Of a DNA stretch of 64,000 nucleotides, positions 21,384 through 32,468 are shown one piece after another. Origin of the DNA: Mucidula mucida (Eukaryota > Basidiomycota > Agaricomycetes > Agaricales > Physalacriaceae); the NCBI GenBank assembly GCA_015501055.1, contig JADNYV010000006.1, forward strand, positions 62,001 through 126,000, in the 5' to 3' direction. Made by a program: the position numbers and the translations under genes. The notes beneath the pieces were generated by a model. The model saw only the letters and a program-made list of their open reading frames with translations. It had not been told where the DNA came from and searched no databases. Within the stretch, counting starts at the first letter, position 1, and each line of letters begins with the position of its first letter.

Positions 21384-22379
21384 TTAAGTAGAGGTTTTAT
21401 TTTGAACTGCTAGCTGCTGAGCGGCACGTACTGCAGGATGGTCACGTATATAGATCTTCCACGCAGAGGATGACCAACGGCCTAGGGCTTGGAGTATGGT
21501 CTCAGAGAGTCCAAGGGATGCATAGTGTGTTATACCCCCAGAACGAACCGAGTGACCACCAAAGTCTTTGCTCACCAGCGCAAAGAACTTGGACTCAAAC
21601 CAGGATCTAGTTGGTACAATGCCATCTTCACGTATGAAGAGAGCCGCTCGAGCACCATGCAGCTTGTCTCTGCGGTGGACATACTGCTTCAGAAGGGTGA
21701 TAGGATCAGCCACAGTCTGAGAGGTAAACAGTATGTCAGTGCCCTGATAGAAGGGATCGCTCTTATGGTAAGGCAAGCGATAGCCTGCATACCCAGTCTC
21801 AAATGTGAGGCTGGCACGCTTGATGATCTTCTTCCAATCACGTAGCTTCTTCTGATTAGGCTGCACCAGCTCTCCCATCCGGTGAACAGCATAGAAGCCG
21901 CATGACATGATTGTAGCAAAGAGAAAGTCATCATACTTGTGGGTCTGGTTTGCGACGTCCACAAAGAGCTGAAGGTGATGAAGTCGAAGAGGGGGCTTCC
22001 TAGCTATAGGATCTGCCCGGACCTTCTTTGACCCACGGATAGCAGCTTGAACAAGCGCTGAAGCACGAGCGTCACCAAAGTGAGGATAAAGGTCATTGAG
22101 GAAGTGCTTAGCCCCGGTTAAGTATTTAGGAGCAGAGCCAATGAATTGGGACGTGTATGCAATGTAACGTGCTAGAGTCTCCGGAGTAGGATCCAGAGAC
22201 AGATTGTGTGCTTTACAGAAGCGGGCGTAATCTCTAGCCCCAGTAGAGTAGTTGATACGCGTAGAGGTCTCGATAGCATGGGCCTGCAGATACAAGACGA
22301 GTTCATCTAGTTTTTGCAAGTCCATAGGTGGGCGAGGGTGACGAGGCTGTTCGCCCTCGCCCAATGCCTCTAAAAGCAC
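21384..22379 (-). CDS. Tyrosine recombinase, copy D
   Basis: The 331-codon frame is intact in its SAM-like and catalytic halves (HRMGEL, GGHSVRSGG, KIYIRDHP). The ATG used in copies E and F is ATT here, so translation would need MDLQKL at about 22323 or a non-AUG start. The enzyme would insert a circular DNA intermediate of the retrotransposon. Whether this copy is translated is doubtful. Confidence 0.7.
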   Translation of the reverse strand: MLLEALGEGEQPRHPRPPMDLQKLDELVLYLQAHAIETSTRINYSTGARDYARFCKAHNLSLDPTPETLARYIAYTSQFIGSAPKYLTGAKHFLNDLYPHFGDARASALVQAAIRGSKKVRADPIARKPPLRLHHLQLFVDVANQTHKYDDFLFATIMSCGFYAVHRMGELVQPNQKKLRDWKKIIKRASLTFETGYAGYRLPYHKSDPFYQGTDILFTSQTVADPITLLKQYVHRRDKLHGARAALFIREDGIVPTRSWFESKFFALVSKDFGGHSVRSGGITHYASLGLSETILQALGRWSSSAWKIYIRDHPAVRAAQQLAVQNKTST

Positions 22380-24207
22380 TCTCTCAATCGCGCCGGTAGG
22401 AGCTCACGATGTGGCTCCATAGTGCGGACGCGGTAGGAGGGGAACTGTTTCTGAAAGTCAGAGAACAGTAAGCGGGACAACATGTCTGCCATCACGTTGT
22501 CAACCCCGCGGATGTGCCGCACACGAACATCAATGCCGGTGCGCAGGACAATATCAGCAATGGCAAGCAGAACAGCATTGTGACTTGACTGTGAAGCAGC
22601 CAAAGTGTTAAACACTGAGACGGAGTCCAGACTGTCAGAATGGATTAACAGCCTGCGAGGCGGAGAGGGATGAGAGGCAGCATCATGAACAGCGCAAAGA
22701 ATAGCTACAAGCTCCCTAAAGAAGGTGTCAACTCCGGTGATGGTTCGGAGTTGATAGCTAAAGCCATTCCCAGCATAGACGAAAGCGAGGCCCAGATTAC
22801 TCGCATCTGTCCAATAGACCATATCAGCCTCAGAGTCATCCCACGCCTGCGCATTCACAAAGCGCACTCCGATGCAGTGTTGTAATGCATTGACAAACCA
22901 AGTGAGATCTGCTCTAACCTCAACGTTCAATGGAATGCCTTTGTACTGCAGTGTTTTACCGCTCATCTTGCGGTAGAGCTCTGTAAGTGCTGGCCGTGCC
23001 CAAGGCAGCACATTAAGAGCCCAGTTGAGATACCCACCCAAGGACTGCCACTCCTTGAGTACAGGCTTTTGCTGGGACAAGAACGACTGAATGGTGGTGA
23101 TCATGTCCGCAATGGAGTCTGGTGAGAGAGAGATAGACCCGTGAACAGTGTCTAACCAGAAACCAATGATTTTTAGCTGAGGACCGTGTTCCTGCTTCTT
23201 ATCTTCATATGGGATGCCCAAAGAGTCCCACAGAAGGAGAAGCTGGACTTGACGTCGGGGACGTCGCTGTCCATGAAAGAGCACCAGATTGTGATTGGTG
23301 TCCCAGCCATAGTAGTCATCCATGTAGTCGTGCAGGTCTGGTATATCTAGCTCCCAAGCAACCCAGTTAACCAGGCCAGAGAACGAACACCAGCAGTATG
23401 GTGATGCACGACTGCCAAAGATGAGACGGCGCACAATGTGATAGCGGCCGTCGACAATGACAACTTGTTGTAGCTGCCAAATGGGATGAACGGGGAGATT
23501 GAGGAACGCTTTAGAGATGTCGCTCTTAAAAGCAGGATCTCCTCGTGAGGATGAGCTTGTAGGACATCATGCAGTACCTGCCCAAAGGAGTGCATATCGT
23601 CGTACTTGACTTTGGCATCAGCTCTGGCAATGCCGTCATTGAGACCATTGCCTGTATGGTCCATGACGACGCGTGGTTTACCCTTCTGCCAGACCACAAA
23701 CATGGGTGACAGGCGCATTCCAGGCAAGAGCTTAAAGCCTTCTGGAAGCGCAGGGGACCAACGGCCAGCAGCAACTTCTTGATCTCGCTGTTTGCGCAGC
23801 TCAACAAGATCGCACTCCTCAGTAGAGTAGTTGTCTCTAATCTTGTCTCTGAGGTGCGCTTCCCACTGACCATCGTGTAAAGGCCAGAACCCTTCACGGA
23901 GTGAGCGGATGATAGAGCTCACAAAGGGCTGATTGGGATGTTTGGCAAGAAGCCGCTCAAAGCGGTCAATGTCGATAGGTGTGCTGACCTTGATGTAGTC
24001 AGCTACTGCAGCAAGAGACTGCTGGATGGAGGAGTCGTTGAGAATTTGCTGAGGAGGTAAAGGAAGCGGAGGAGCAGTATAAGTGGAAGAGATGCTCGAA
24101 GGCGTTTTAGATTCTGATAGTACATTGGTAGTAAATACATAACCACGCTTAAAGCGTGGTGGTGGTGGTACAGCGTCTGATTCACGCTTCAACGACTTAG
24201 GCTTCAT
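22370..24207 (-). pseudogene. RT-RNase H, copy D (frameshifted)
   Basis: It carries the same domains as the intact pol of copy E. A 1-nt deletion in a T/A run at about 23531, just upstream of the first palm Asp, separates the N-terminal part (24207 to ~23531) from the YMDD-RNase H part (23434-22370). Confidence 0.85.
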
Positions 24208-25548
24208 CAGCGCCGCCTGAACTCGCTCCTGAACGAGCGACTGCTCGTTTGGCTTCGAGGAGGATGAGGCAGGCTGGTTGGCTCTTGGCTGTGTGCTTTC
24301 CTCCGCACTCACTGCAAGAACCGTGAAGACGGCCTGCGGAGCACGGAGATGAGCATTTACCCAGATTCCAATTCTGGCAAACAATGCGACGACGCGTCGC
24401 AGACTGTGAGCTGCCAGAGTCAGAGGACCGCTTGCGAGGATTTGCTCCCTCAGAGGTGCGCAACATCTCAGAGAGAAGAGGAAGCTGGAGCGCAGTGCGA
24501 TCATCGAGATGGAAAGGAGAGTTAGCATAGCGAATGCGAGTCTCCTTATCACAGCGAATAGGGAACGCTGGATTCGAGGGTGTAGCGCGAAACAGCTCAA
24601 TGATGAGTGCGCGGTAACCCCGGAGTTCGTCCTTGCGGTGAGGGTAGATGAGCCCAACACCGGTGGCATACGCATCGAAGACGCGTGTCCACTCGGACTC
24701 TTGGGTGAGGGTGCGGCGAGCAGTGGACTGGTCCTTGCGCATGATGACGTAGCCACCGGCAAAGTCCTTGGTGTCCTCCTGCTGATTTGTGCCAGAGTGA
24801 ATGGAGGCAAAGAGCTTCTCAAAATCCACATACTGCTCCAGCACAATGGACGCCAGAAGGAGCGCGCAAATGGATCATGGAGTGACTGCATCTGACACGC
24901 ATTGATGATAGCGTCGATGTCCTTCTCAGTAGTGAGGAGACGTCGAATGCGCTGAGTCTCCTCGATATGAGGAGTGAGGTTGGAGGGAGCTGCAAGCTGC
25001 GCAAGATGCGGAGCTGCAGCGAGGACTGAAGCAGAGATGCCGGACGGAGTAGACTCTGCTCCAAGGAGCCTAGAGAGCAACGAAGCTGATAACGGACCAG
25101 CCACGGGTCCGGCGGCTGAAGCGGGCTGCGCGGCAGGCGCTGTAGCAGCAGCAGCATCGAGCTGCGCTGCGAACGCGGCCCAAGCGGCCTCTTCAACGGC
25201 ACGCCTTCGCGCCTCTTCATCCAGCTCTCGTTGGAATGTAGCATCGCGCTCAGGAGTCCTATCGTGCTCGGGAGCCTTGTCCGGCTTCTTGCGCTGTTCA
25301 ATGATTTGGGCGACTTGTTCGATATAGTCGTCCATTTCGCCAGCAGACGCGCCGGTTTTGCGGGCAAGCTGCAAGAACTCGCCTTGGGATTTGATAGACC
25401 CATCCGCAAACCGCTTGACAAGGTCCTGAAGCTGCTCAGCGCGCAAGCGAATCGCTTCGCGCTCGTCTGGATCCTGATCATAGGGCGAATGGGGGCGAGG
25501 AGGTGAATGATTGCGAGAGATACCATCGAGCTCGTCAACATCAGACAT
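24197..25548 (-). pseudogene. gag, copy D (frameshifted)
   Basis: The same protein as the intact gag at 31166-29814, but a missing G near 24848 shifts the frame. The N-terminal part continues into the wrong frame, and the zinc-binding C-terminal part is open separately from 24844. The long fused frame running on to 23347 is an artefact of this shift. Confidence 0.85.
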
Positions 25549-26999
25549 GATCCGCTTCCTGGTTCAGGAACGTTGTCAGCAGAATGTGCACCTAAGGCTG
25601 TCTGCGCAGGCTTCTCGCCCTCTTGCTGCCTTTTGGCCAGTCTAACACTCAGAACGCGAATGCCCTCGCAAAGAGAACACCCAGGTTGTAAGCGAATAGA
25701 GGGCGCCTGAGCTGGGTACCGACCGATCCTTAACCAAGCCTATCGAACACTCAGAGAGCGAACGTGTTACGGCGCACTCAGAGAGCGAACTCGTCTATCA
25801 ATCAGCGCCCTGATTTACACTCCTTGGTAGGAGTCAGGCACACGCTGTACAACCGGGTGTTGAACGCGGTCGCAAGCACAGGTTGAGCTGTACCACTGAT
25901 CGACGATGACAAGGAAGTACAAGGAGGATACCGAGTCCAGGGAGGTATAGCACGCTGAGCGGAGTATTGAGCTCGATAAGCGGTGGTGAGCCGCTTGGAG
26001 AGGGATGTGTGGTGTAGCCACAGGGAAAGGACGCAAAAATGCGGAGCTAACTGTGACCAGATAACACAGGTTAGCTGGAGGGGAGTGAGAGGGTGCAGAG
26101 AGCGCACCTGTGACCAGATAGCCCACAGAATGTCCTTGAGAAGGAGTCCTTTGGAAAGGAATGGGTATCTGGGCACAAAATGGGCATCAGCTCTGAAGAG
26201 CTGGATGTGAGACATTGGCACATACTGGAAGCAGGGAGAGCAGCGGGAGCGCTAGCGCTCTGGGGCCGGAGCGGACACTTCCAATAGGGTTCTAGGGTGC
26301 CAGTACATCAGTCCTGAGCAGGAGGACCGAGTAGAGCGAGTGGTGCTTGCCTGGGAGAGCAAAAGTGCGAATTCCCTCAAAATGGGCACTTTGGACCTGT
26401 CTGGACTGGTTTTGGGCTGGGTAGGCGGCTTCAGACAGTGCTCTAGAGGTGTATGGCATCAGTCCTGAGCAAGAGGACTGGAGGAATCACAAACTGCTTG
26501 TCTCTGTGAGATGATGATGGTAAGAGACAAAGAGGCAGAGTGTGTGACTCTTGCTTAAACCTCCCAGGGCGCCCTGTGAGTGGCCTCTGTTGTTACTACA
26601 ACACCAGACACAGGCTGGGTAAGTCCAGGAAGAGCCCAGAGAGTGGGCTGGCTGCAGTAGGAGCAGCAGAGAGCGAACATGATACAGCTTTAGAGTGAAA
26701 TGAGTGTTTGACTTGATTTAAGCTGTCTCATTGAACTCCCTTGAGTAGGAAGTTGGGTAAAGGGGTAAGGAGGGGTGTGGAGTGTGCAGAGGCCTCTGAA
26801 AACGCTCCCTACCCTCGGAATCCGCGTTTACATCGACCTATGCTTGTTAGATCACACAAGGTTAGGTCAAAACTGGACCCCGAGGGCCCCATCAATTCAG
26901 CGTATCGTAAAGTGCCTACTATGCTATGTGTGTGTGTGTAGTGGAGGGGTGGATGGAGGTGCAAAAGGATGTTTACGAAACGCGAGATGAGGGAGGTTT

Positions 27000-28004
27000 T
27001 TAAGTAGAGGTTTTATTTTGAACTGCTAGCTGCTGAGCGGCACGTACTGCAGGATGGTCACGTATATAGATCTTCCACGCAGAGGATGACCAACGGCCTA
27101 GGGCTTGGAGTATGGTCTCAGAGAGTCCAAGGGATGCATAGTGTGTTATACCCCCAGAACGAACCGAGTGACCACCAAAGTCTTTGCTCACCAGCGCAAA
27201 GAACTTGGACTCAAACCAGGATCTAGTTGGTACAATGCCATCTTCACGTATGAAGAGAGCCGCTCGAGCACCATGCAGCTTGTCTCTGCGGTGGACATAC
27301 TGCTTCAGAAGGGTGATAGGATCAGCCACAGTCTGAGAGGTAAACAGTATGTCAGTGCCCTGATAGAAGGGATCGCTCTTATGGTAAGGCAAGCGATAGC
27401 CTGCATACCCAGTCTCAAATGTGAGGCTGGCACGCTTGATGATCTTCTTCCAATCACGTAGCTTCTTCTGATTAGGCTGCACCAGCTCTCCCATCCGGTG
27501 AACAGCATAGAAGCCGCATGACATGATTGTAGCAAAGAGAAAGTCATCATACTTGTGGGTCTGGTTTGCGACGTCCACAAAGAGCTGAAGGTGATGAAGT
27601 CGAAGAGGGGGCTTCCTAGCTATAGGATCTGCCCGGACCTTCTTTGACCCACGGATAGCGGCTTGAACAAGCGCTGAAGCACGAGCGTCACCAAAGTGAG
27701 GATAAAGGTCATTGAGGAAGTGCTTCGCCCCGGTTAAGTATTTAGGAGCAGAGCCAATGAATTGGGACGTGTATGCAATGTAACGTGCTAGAGTCTCCGG
27801 AGTAGGATCCAGAGACAGATTGTGTGCTTTACAGAAGCGGGCGTAATCTCTAGCCCCAGTAGAGTAGTTGATACGCGTAGAGGTCTCGATAGCATGGGCC
27901 TGCAGATACAAGACGAGTTCATCTAGTTTTTGCAAGTCCATAGGTGGGCGAGGGTGACGAGGCTGTCCGCCCTCGCCCAATGCCTCTAAAAGCACTCTCT
28001 CCAT
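27000..28004 (-). CDS. Tyrosine recombinase of YR retrotransposon (copy E)
   Basis: 334 residues beginning MERVLLEALGEG. An N-terminal SAM-like DNA-binding half (residues ~20-110) precedes a catalytic half with the first Arg in HRMGEL, the H-x-x-R box GGHSVRSGGITHY, the Trp of ALGRWSSSAW and the nucleophile Tyr in KIYIRDHP. These are the residues of the lambda-integrase/XerD fold. Such enzymes replace the DDE integrase in this order and join circular cDNA to target DNA by strand exchange. The ATG lies inside the last codons of pol. Confidence 0.9.
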   Translation of the reverse strand: MERVLLEALGEGGQPRHPRPPMDLQKLDELVLYLQAHAIETSTRINYSTGARDYARFCKAHNLSLDPTPETLARYIAYTSQFIGSAPKYLTGAKHFLNDLYPHFGDARASALVQAAIRGSKKVRADPIARKPPLRLHHLQLFVDVANQTHKYDDFLFATIMSCGFYAVHRMGELVQPNQKKLRDWKKIIKRASLTFETGYAGYRLPYHKSDPFYQGTDILFTSQTVADPITLLKQYVHRRDKLHGARAALFIREDGIVPTRSWFESKFFALVSKDFGGHSVRSGGITHYASLGLSETILQALGRWSSSAWKIYIRDHPAVRAAQQLAVQNKTST

Positions 28005-29824
28005 CGCGCCGGTAGGAGCTCACGAGGTGGCTCCATAGTGCGGACGCGGTAGGAGGGGAACTGTTTCTGAAAGTCAGAGAACAGTAAGCGGGACAACATG
28101 TCTGCCATCACGTTGTCAACCCCGCGGATGTGCCGCACACGAACATCAATGCCGGTGCGCAGGACAATATCAGCAATGGCAAGCAGAACAGCATTGTGAC
28201 TTGACTGTGAAGCAGCCAAAGTGTTAAACACTGAGACGGAGTCCAGACTGTCAGAATGGATTAACAGCCTGCGAGGCGGAGAGGGATGAGAGGCAGCATC
28301 ATGAACAGCGCAAAGAATAGCTACAAGCTCCCTAAAGAAGGTGTCAACTCCGGTGATGGTTCGGAGTTGATAGCTAAAGCCATTCCCAGCATAGACGAAA
28401 GCGAGGCCCAGATTACTCGCATCTGTCCAATAGACCATATCAGCCTCAGAGTCATCCCACGCCTGCGCATTCACAAAGCGCACTCCGATGCAGTGTTGTA
28501 ATGCATTGACAAACCAAGTGAGATCTGCTCTAACCTCAACGTTCAATGGAATGCCTTTGTACTGCAGTGTTTTACCGCTCATCTTGCGGTAGAGCTCTGT
28601 AAGTGCTGGCCGTGCCCAAGGCAGCACATTAAGAGCCCAGTTGAGATACCCACCCAAGGACTGCCACTCCTTGAGTACAGGCTTTTGCTGGGACAAGAAC
28701 GACTGAATGGTGGTGATCATGTCCGCAATGGAGTCTGGTGAGAGAGAGATAGACCCGTGAACAGTGTCTAACCAGAAACCAATGATTTTTAGCTGAGGAC
28801 CGTGTTCCTGCTTCTTATCTTCGTATGGGATGCCCAAAGAGTCCCACAGAAGGAGAAGCTGGACTTGACGTCGGGGACGTCGCTGTCCATGAAAGAGCAC
28901 CAGATTGTGATTGGTGTCCCAGCCATAGTAGTCATCCATGTAGTCGTGCAGATCTGGTATATCTAGCTCCCAAGCAACCCAGTTAACCAGGCCAGAGAAC
29001 GAACACCAGCAGTATGGTGATGCACGACTGCCAAAGATGAGACGGCGCACAATGTGATAGCGGCCGTCGACAATGACAACTTGTTGTAGCTGCCAAATGG
29101 GATGAACGGGGAGATTGAGGAACGCTTTAGAGATGTCGCTCTTGAAAAGCAGGATCTCCTCGTGAGGATGAGCTTGTAGGACGTCATGCAGTACCTGCCC
29201 AAAGGAGTGCATATCGTCGTACTTGACTTTGGCATCAGCTCTGGCAATGCCGTCATTGAGACCATTGCCTGTATGGTCCATGACGACGCGTGGTTTACCC
29301 TTCTGCCAGACCACAAACATGGGTGACAGGCGCATTCCAGGCAAGAGCTTAAAGCCTTCTGGAAGCGCAGGGGACCAGCGGCCAGCAGCAACTTCTTGAT
29401 CTCGCTGTTTGCGCAGCTCAACAAGATCGCACTCCTCAGTAGAGTAGTTGTCTCTAATCTTGTCTCTGAGGTGCGCTTCCCACTGACCATCGTGTAAAGG
29501 CCAGAACCCTTCACGGAGTGAGCGGATGATAGAGCTCACAAAGGGCTGATTGGGATGTTTGGCAAGAAGCCGCTCAAAGCGGTCAATGTCGATAGGTGTG
29601 CTGACCTTGATGTAGTCAGCTACTGCAGCAAGAGACTGCTGGATGGAGGAGTCGTTGAGAATTTGCTGAGGAGGTAAAGGAAGCGGAGGAGCAGTGTAAG
29701 TGGAAGAGATGCTCGAAGGCGTTTTAGATTCTGATAGTACATTGGTAGTAAATACATAACCACGCTTAAAGCGTGGTGGTGGTGGTACAGCGTCTGATTC
29801 ACGCTTCAACGACTTAGGCTTCAT
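27986..29824 (-). CDS. Reverse transcriptase-RNase H of YR retrotransposon (copy E)
   Basis: 612 residues from ATG at 29824. A Pro/Ser-rich N-terminal linker is followed by RT fingers (KPRVVMDHTGNGLND), palm Asp (FKSDISKAF) and the YMDD box (LHDYMDDYYGWD). RNase H follows with its Asp (YWTDASNLGLAF), Glu (FFRELVAIL), Asp (IHSDSLDS) and the C-terminal RHIRGVDNVMADMLSR segment. There is no integrase, no protease and no methyltransferase, as expected for Ngaro/PAT rather than classic DIRS. The gene would copy the element RNA to DNA. It starts inside the end of gag and ends inside the start of the recombinase (19-nt overlap). Confidence 0.9.
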   Translation of the reverse strand: MKPKSLKRESDAVPPPPRFKRGYVFTTNVLSESKTPSSISSTYTAPPLPLPPQQILNDSSIQQSLAAVADYIKVSTPIDIDRFERLLAKHPNQPFVSSIIRSLREGFWPLHDGQWEAHLRDKIRDNYSTEECDLVELRKQRDQEVAAGRWSPALPEGFKLLPGMRLSPMFVVWQKGKPRVVMDHTGNGLNDGIARADAKVKYDDMHSFGQVLHDVLQAHPHEEILLFKSDISKAFLNLPVHPIWQLQQVVIVDGRYHIVRRLIFGSRASPYCWCSFSGLVNWVAWELDIPDLHDYMDDYYGWDTNHNLVLFHGQRRPRRQVQLLLLWDSLGIPYEDKKQEHGPQLKIIGFWLDTVHGSISLSPDSIADMITTIQSFLSQQKPVLKEWQSLGGYLNWALNVLPWARPALTELYRKMSGKTLQYKGIPLNVEVRADLTWFVNALQHCIGVRFVNAQAWDDSEADMVYWTDASNLGLAFVYAGNGFSYQLRTITGVDTFFRELVAILCAVHDAASHPSPPRRLLIHSDSLDSVSVFNTLAASQSSHNAVLLAIADIVLRTGIDVRVRHIRGVDNVMADMLSRLLFSDFQKQFPSYRVRTMEPPRELLPARWRECF

Positions 29825-31166
29825 CAGCGCCGCCTGAACTCGCTCCTGAACGAGCGACTGCTCGTTTGGCTTCGAGGAGGATGAGGCAGGCTGGTTGGCT
29901 CTTGGCTGTGTGCTTTCCTCCGCACTCACTGCAAGAACCGTGAAGACGGCCTGCGGAGCACGGAGATGAGCATTTACCCAGATTCCAATTCTGGCAAACA
30001 ATGCGACGACGCGTCGCAGACTGTGAGCTGCCAGAGTCAGAGGACCGCTTGCGAGGATTTGCTCCCTCAGAGGTGCGCAACATCTCAGAGAGAAGAGGAA
30101 GCTGGAGCGCAGTGCGATCATCGAGATGGAAAGGAGAGTTAGCATAGCGAATGCGAGTCTCCTTATCACAGCGAATAGGGAACGCTGGATTCGAGGGTGT
30201 AGCGCGAAACAGCTCAATGATGAGCGCGCGGTAACCCCGGAGTTCGTCCTTGCGGTGAGGGTAGATGAGCCCAACACCGGTGGCATACGCATCGAAGACG
30301 CGTGTCCACTCGGACTCTTGGGTGAGGGTGCGGCGAGCAGTGGACTGGTCCTTGCGCATGATGACGTAGCCACCGGCAAAGTCCTTGGTGTCCTCCTGCT
30401 GATTTGTGCCAGAGTGAATGGAGGCAAAGAGCTTCTCAAAATCCACATACTGCTCCAGCACAATGGAGCGCCAGAAGGAGCGCGCAAATGGATCATGGAG
30501 TGACTGCATCTGACACGCATTGATGATAGCGTCGATGTCCTTCTCAGTAGTGAGGAGACGTCGAATGCGCTGAGTCTCCTCGATATGAGGAGTGAGGTTG
30601 GAGGGAGCTGCAAGCTGCGCAAGATGCGGAGCTGCAGCGAGGACTGAAGCAGAGATGCCGGACGGAGTAGACTCTGCTCCAAGGAGCCTAGAGAGCAACG
30701 AAGCTGATAACGGACCAGCCACGGGTCCGGCGGCTGAAGCGGGCTGCGCGGCAGGCGCTGTAGCAGCAGCAGCATCGAGCTGCGCTGCGAACGCGGCCCA
30801 AGCGGCCTCTTCAACGGCACGTCTTCGCGCCTCTTCATCCAGCTCTCGTTGGAATGTAGCATCGCGCTCAGGAGTCCTATCGTGCTCGGGAGCCTTGTCC
30901 GGCTTCTTGCGCTGTTCAATGATTTGGGCGACTTGTTCGATATAGTCGTCCATTTCGCCAGCAGACGCGCCGGTTTTGCGGGCAAGCTGCAAGAACTCGC
31001 CTTGGGATTTGATAGACCCATCCGCAAACCGCTTGACAAGGTCCTGAAGCTGCTCAGCGCGCAAGCGAATCGCTTCGCGCTCGTCTGGATCCTGATCATA
31101 GGGCGAATGGGGGCGAGGAGGTGAATGATTGCGAGAGATACCATCGAGCTCGTCAACATCAGACAT
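29814..31166 (-). CDS. Gag-like protein of YR retrotransposon (copy E)
   Basis: 450 residues. An acidic, charged N-terminus with a predicted helix (EREAIRLRAEQLQDLVKRFA) is followed by an Ala-rich segment (residues ~125-170) and a globular middle. Near the C-terminus is a zinc-binding module, CQNWNLGKCSSPC then GSCSECGGKHTAKSQPAC, of the type seen in gag proteins of DIRS/Ngaro-like elements. It would package element RNA. Its stop TAA overlaps the pol ATG by 11 nt (GATGAAGCCTAA), suggesting coupled re-initiation. A second frame is open across the entire gene, which I treat as a by-product of GC-rich codon use. Confidence 0.85.
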   Translation of the reverse strand: MSDVDELDGISRNHSPPRPHSPYDQDPDEREAIRLRAEQLQDLVKRFADGSIKSQGEFLQLARKTGASAGEMDDYIEQVAQIIEQRKKPDKAPEHDRTPERDATFQRELDEEARRRAVEEAAWAAFAAQLDAAAATAPAAQPASAAGPVAGPLSASLLSRLLGAESTPSGISASVLAAAPHLAQLAAPSNLTPHIEETQRIRRLLTTEKDIDAIINACQMQSLHDPFARSFWRSIVLEQYVDFEKLFASIHSGTNQQEDTKDFAGGYVIMRKDQSTARRTLTQESEWTRVFDAYATGVGLIYPHRKDELRGYRALIIELFRATPSNPAFPIRCDKETRIRYANSPFHLDDRTALQLPLLSEMLRTSEGANPRKRSSDSGSSQSATRRRIVCQNWNLGKCSSPCSAGRLHGSCSECGGKHTAKSQPACLILLEAKRAVARSGASSGGADEA

Positions 31167-32468
31167 GATCCGCTTCCTGGTTCAGGAACGTTGTCAGCAG
31201 AATGTGCACCTAAGGCTGTCTGCGCAGGCTTCTCGCCCTCTTGCTGCCTTTTGGCCAGTCTAACACTCAGAACGCGAATGCCCTCGCAAAGAGAACACCC
31301 AGGTTGTAAGCGAATAGAGGGCGCCTGAGCTGGGTACCGACCGATCCTTAACCAAGCCTATCGAACACTCAGAGAGCGGACGTGTTACGGCGCACTCAGA
31401 GAGCGAACTCGTCTAACAATCAGCGCCCTGATTTACACTCCTTGGTAGGAGTCAGGCACACGCTGTACAACCGGGTGTTGAACCGGTCGCAAGCACAGGT
31501 TGAGCTGTACCACTGATCGACGATGACAAGGAAGTACAAGGAGGATACCGAGTCCAGGGAGGTATAGCACGCTGAGCGGAGTATTGAGCTCGATAAGCGG
31601 TGGTGAGCCGCTTGGAGAGGGATGTGTGGTGTAGCCACAGGGAAAGGACGCAAAAATGCGGAGCTAACTGTGACCAGATAACACAGGTTAGCTGGAGGGG
31701 AGTGAGAGGGTGCAGAGAGCGCACCTGTGACCAGATAGCCCACAGAATGTCCTTGAGAAGGAGTCCTTTGGAAAGGAATGGGTATCTGGGCACAAAATGG
31801 GCATCAGCTCTGAAGAGCTGGATGTGAGACATTGGCACATACTGGAAGCAGGGAGAGCAGCGGGAGCGCTAGCGCTCTGGGGCCGGAGCGGACACTTCCA
31901 ATAGGGTTCTAGGGTGCCAGTACATCAGTCCTGAGCAGGAGGACCGAGTAGAGCGAGTGGTGCTTGCCTGGGAGAGCAAAAGTGCGAATTCCCTCAAAAT
32001 GGGCACTTTGGACCTGTCTGGACTGGTTTTGGGCTGGGTAGGCGGCTTCAGACAGTGCTCTAGAGGTGTATGGCATCAGTCCTGAGCAAGAGGACTGGAG
32101 GAATCACAAACTGCTTGTCTCTGTGAGATGATGATGGTAAGAGACAAAGAGGCAGAGTGTGTGACTCTTGCTTAAACCTCCCAGGGCGCCCTGTGAGTGG
32201 CCTCTGTTGTTACTACAACACCAGACACAGGCTGGGTAAGTCCAGGAAGAGCCCAGAGAGTGGGCTGGCTGCAGTAGGAGCAGCAGAGAGCGAACATGAT
32301 CCAGCTTTGGAGTGAAATGAGTGTTTGACTTGATTTAAGCTGTCTCATTGAACTCCTTGAGTAGGAAGTTGGGTAAAGGGGTAAGGTGGGGTGTGGAGTG
32401 TGCAGAGGCCTCTGAAAACGCTCCTCCCTAACCCTCCGGGAATCCACGGCGTTATGACGATCGGAACG

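Larger units (their letters stand above)
21134..26836 (-). mobile_element. YR element copy D (full-length but frameshifted)
   Basis: Minus-strand copy from TCGATG at 26836 through A1 (26836-26029), leader, gag, pol and recombinase to CATAGG at 21221. About 87 bp of an A2 repeat (21220-21134) follows before a break against copy C. Single-base deletions lie in gag (about 24848) and in RT (about 23531). Copy D shares diagnostic bases with copy A: the recombinase ATG changed to ATT, and His instead of Pro near the RT end. Confidence 0.85.
26837..32431 (-). mobile_element. YR element copy E, all three ORFs intact
   Basis: The minus-strand element reads A1 (~32431-31646), leader, gag (31166-29814), pol (29824-27986), recombinase (28004-27000) and a 3' tail with a CA-repeat to CATAGG at 26837. 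Copy D's A1 follows directly in tandem and could serve as this element's A2. It is the only copy here with an undamaged coding set. Its extreme 5' end (about 32413-32460) is scrambled relative to other copies. Confidence 0.85.

Noticed and set aside
23347..25548. 733-codon frame in copy D
   Set aside because: It is a fusion created by the 1-nt deletion in gag and by another frameshift near 23531. Comparison with copy E shows the true frames.
27986..31159. A 1057-codon continuous frame that could be read as one giant gag-pol protein
   Set aside because: Its first ~445 codons overlap gag in another frame and are Ser/Leu/Arg-rich without domains. Real pol starts at the ATG at 29824 overlapping the gag stop. 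The upstream openness is a by-product of GC-rich codon use.
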